A stretch of 64,000 bases of DNA, from contig CATKHW010000009.1 in assembly GCA_949752795.1 (NCBI GenBank), positions 1,054,001 to 1,118,000 on the forward strand, written 5' to 3'. Below the pieces are notes generated by a model, which had not been told where the DNA came from, did not search any database, and saw only the letters and a program-made list of their open reading frames with translations. The position numbers were made by a program, and so were the translations under genes. Shown here piece by piece: positions 61,331 through 64,000 of the stretch. Within the stretch, counting starts at the first letter, position 1. Every line of letters begins with the position of its first letter. Origin of the DNA: Hyperoodon ampullatus. Lineage: Eukaryota; Chordata; Mammalia; Artiodactyla; Ziphiidae.

Positions 61331-62690
61331 TTCTGTTTTATTTTATTAAATGTTATTTATTTATTTTTAATTTTTTAAAATTTATTTATTTCTTTTATAC
61401 AGCAGGTTCTTATTGGATATCTATGTTATACATATAAGTGTGCACATGTGAATCCCAGTCTCCCAATTCTTCCCACCACCACCCTCCCATGGTGTTCCCC
61501 CCTTGGTGTCCATATGTTTGTTCTCTACATCTGTGTCTCTATCTCTGCCCTGCAAACCGGTTCATCTGTACCATTTTTCTAGGTTCCACATATATGCATT
61601 CATATACAATATTTGTTTTTCTCTTTCTGACTTGCGTCACTCTGTATGACAGTCTCTATATCCATCAGGGTCTCTACAAATGACCCAATTTCATTCCCAT
61701 GTATGGCTGAGTAATATTCCATTGTATATATGTACCACATCTTTATCCATTCGTCTGTCTGTGGGCACTTAGGTTGCTTTCATTACCTGGCTATTGTAAA
61801 TAGTGCTGCAATGAACATTGTGGTGAATGTGTCTTTTTGTTTTATGGTTTTCTCTCGGTATATGCCCAGTAGTGGGATTGCTGGATTATATGGTAATTCT
61901 ATGTTTAGTTTTTTAAGGAACCTCCATTCTGTTCTCCATAGAGACTGTATCGATTTACATTCCCAACATTAGTGGAAGAAGGTTCGTTTCTCCACACCCT
62001 CTCCAGCATTTGATGTTTGTAGATTTTCTGATGATGCCCATTCTAACAGGTGTGACGTGATACCTCATTGTAGTTTCGATTTCCATTTCTCTAATAATTA
62101 GTGATGTTGAGCAGATTTTCATGTGCGTCTTGGCCATCTCTATGTCTTCTTGGAAGAAATGTCTATTTAGATCTGCTTCCATTTTTGTATTGGGTTTTTT
62201 GTCTTATTAATGTTGACCTGCATGAGCTGTTTATATATATTTGAGATTAATCATTTGTCCATTGATTTGTTTGCAAATATATTCTGCCATTCTGAGGGTT
62301 GTCTTTTCATCTTGTTTGTAGTTTCCTTTGCTTTGCAAAAGCTTTTACGTTTCATTAGGTCCCATCTGTTTAGCTTCTTCCTTTTTTATTTCATTACTAT
62401 AGGAGATGGATCAAAAAAAGATCTTGCGGTGATTTACGTCAGAGTATTCTTCGTAAGTTTTCCTCTCAGAGTTTTATACTGTCCGGTCTTACATTAAGGT
62501 CTCTAATCGATTTTGAATATATTTTTATGTATGGTGTTGGGGAGTGTTCTAATTTCATTCTTTTACATATAGCTGTCCATAATTCCCAGCACCACTGACT
62601 GAAGAAACTCTCTTTTCTCCATTGTAAAGTCTTGCCTCCTTTGTCATAGATTAGTTGAGCATAGGTGTGTAGGTTTATCCCTGGGCTTTC
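61331..62690 (-). mobile_element. 5'-truncated or interrupted L1, 3' part
   Basis: This is antisense L1 3'UTR (TACAGCAGGTTCTTATTGG, CTCCCAATTCTTCCCACC) followed by the ORF2 tail. It reads on as far as ATCCCTGGGCTTTCT, where homology to the intact L1 (same phrase near 39,165) stops because another L1 has inserted. The copy is old, with frameshifts. Confidence 0.9.
61955..62182 (-). pseudogene. L1 ORF2 C-terminal fragment
   Basis: The frame reads [19 protein letters not shown] and CWRGCGE, matching the region before and into the cysteine motif of the intact ORF2p (38.4-38.7 kb). It is frameshifted on both sides. Confidence 0.85.
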
Positions 62691-64000
62691 TTTTTTATTT
62701 TTCCTTTTCCACCTTTATTGGAGTATAATTGCTTTACAATGGAGTGTTAGTTTCTGCTGTATAACAAAGTGAATCAGCTATACATATACAAATATCAGCA
62801 GATTCCTTCCCTCTTGCATCTCCCTCCCACACTCCATATCCCACCCCTTTAGGTGGTCACAAAACACCGAGCTGATCTCCCAGTTCTATGTGGCTGCTTC
62901 CCAGTAGCTATCAGTATTACATGTGGTAATGTATTTATGTCCATGCCACTCTCTCACTTCGTCCCATCTTACCCATCCCCCTTCCGGTGTCCTCAAGTCC
63001 TTTCCCTATGTCTGTGTCCTTAATCCTGTCCTGCCACTAGGGTCTTCAAAATCTTTTTTTTTTTCCTCTTTAGATTCCGTATATCTCTGTTAACATACAG
63101 TATTTGTTTTTCCCTTTCTGACTTACTTCACTGTGTAGGACAGATTCTAAGTCCATCCACCTCAGTGCAAATAACTCAGTTTTGCTTCTTTTTATGGCTG
63201 AGTGATATTCCATTGTATATATGTGCCATATCTTCTTTATCCATTCATCTGTCAATGGACACTTAGTTTGCTTCCATGTCCTGGCTATTGTAAATAGAGC
63301 TGCAATGAACATTTTTCTACATAACTCTTTTTGAATTATGGTTTTCACAAGGCAAATGCCCAGTAGTTGGATTGTTGTGTCGTATGGTACTTCTATTGTT
63401 AGTTATTTAAAGGAACCTCCTTACTGTTCTCCCTAGTGCCCATATCAATTTACATTCCCACCCACAGTGTAAGTGTGTTCCCTTTTCTCCAATAAAGGCC
63501 TCTCCAGCATTTATTGTTTTTTAGATTTTTTTGATGATTGCCAATCTGACTGCTGTGAGGTGATACCTCACGGTAGTTTTGATTTGCATTTCTCTAATGA
63601 TTAGTGATGTTCAGCATCCTTTCACGTGTTTCTTGGTAATCTGTATATCTTCTTTGGAGAAATGTCTATTAAGGTCTTCTGCCCGTTTTTGGATTGGGTT
63701 GTTTGTTTTTGTGATATTGAGCTACATGAGGTGCTTGTAAAGTTTGGAGATTAATCCTTTGTCAATTGCTTCATTTGAAAATATTTTCTCCCATTCTGAG
63801 GGTTGTTTTTGCATCTTGTTTATGTTTTCCTGTACTGCGTAAAAGCTTTTAAGTTTCATTAGGTCCCATTTGTTGATTTCTGTTTTTATTTCCATTTCTC
63901 TAGGAGGTGGGTCAAAAAGGATCTTGCTGTGATTTATGTCATAGAGTGTTCTGCCTATGGTTTCCCCTAAGTGTTTTATAGTGTCTGGTCTTATATTTAG
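62691..64000 (-). mobile_element. Nested L1 3' part, continues past window
   Basis: The element begins with a T-rich tail and 3'UTR (CCACCTTTATTGGAGTATAA, AAAACACCGAGCTGATCTCC), then antisense ORF2 tail to the window end. It interrupts the L1 of the preceding entry. Its 3'UTR is about 80 bp longer than that of the intact L1, which ends at the position homologous to about 62,760. Confidence 0.9.
63070..63348 (-). pseudogene. L1 ORF2 C-terminal end, decayed
   Basis: This is a 92-aa frame with [20 protein letters not shown] and IWHIYTMEYHSAIKR, homologous to the last residues of intact ORF2p. Frameshifts occur upstream (for example near 63,350-63,500). Confidence 0.88.

Overview
The window is eukaryotic (mammalian), non-genic, repeat-dominated DNA. 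I see no intact host gene, tRNA or rRNA. The L1 subfamily type, the absence of ruminant BovB/Bov-A SINEs and a satellite monomer of about 1,738 bp suggest a cetacean or closely related non-ruminant cetartiodactyl. The monomer length is close to the 1.7-1.76 kb reported for the common cetacean satellite. This assignment is inference and was not checked by any search.

Layout. Satellite block A (1-3,936), block B (26,918-37,592) and block C (52,588 to about 56,860) are tandem copies of a ~1.74 kb monomer. Each monomer is a chimera of a ~72-bp palindrome resembling a mariner-type MITE, ~770 bp of unassigned sequence, and ~890 bp of degraded, antisense L1 3' end. Between the blocks lie two long arrays of a ~25-bp minisatellite: array 1 (3,937-26,917, roughly 920 copies) and array 2 (37,593-52,587). 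Inside the arrays are higher-order repeats with periods of 500 bp, 1,797 bp and about 3.03-3.05 kb. The satellite-to-minisatellite junction at 3,936/3,937 recurs 33,656 bp later at 37,592/37,593 with the same diagnostic variants, so the whole satellite-plus-minisatellite composite looks like a very long higher-order unit. Block C holds much more diverged monomers, as expected at the edge of an array.

Array 2 was hit near its left end by a full-length antisense LINE-1 (37,727-44,320). It has intact ORF1 (297 aa) and ORF2 (1,272 aa), a CpG-rich 5'UTR with a YY1 motif near its start, a poly(A) tail and a 14-bp target-site duplication. It is the only plausible functional coding content here.

From about 57.0 kb onward the sequence is ordinary interspersed-repeat DNA. 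It contains an old L1 3' fragment, a minus-strand class I endogenous retrovirus remnant (decayed reverse transcriptase, integrase C-terminus, env TM and a possible LTR; about 57.6-59.8 kb), a ~1.1 kb unassigned stretch, and two antisense L1 3' fragments, the second nested in the first, running off the right edge. Most short open frames in the minisatellite are artefacts of its ~25-bp period.
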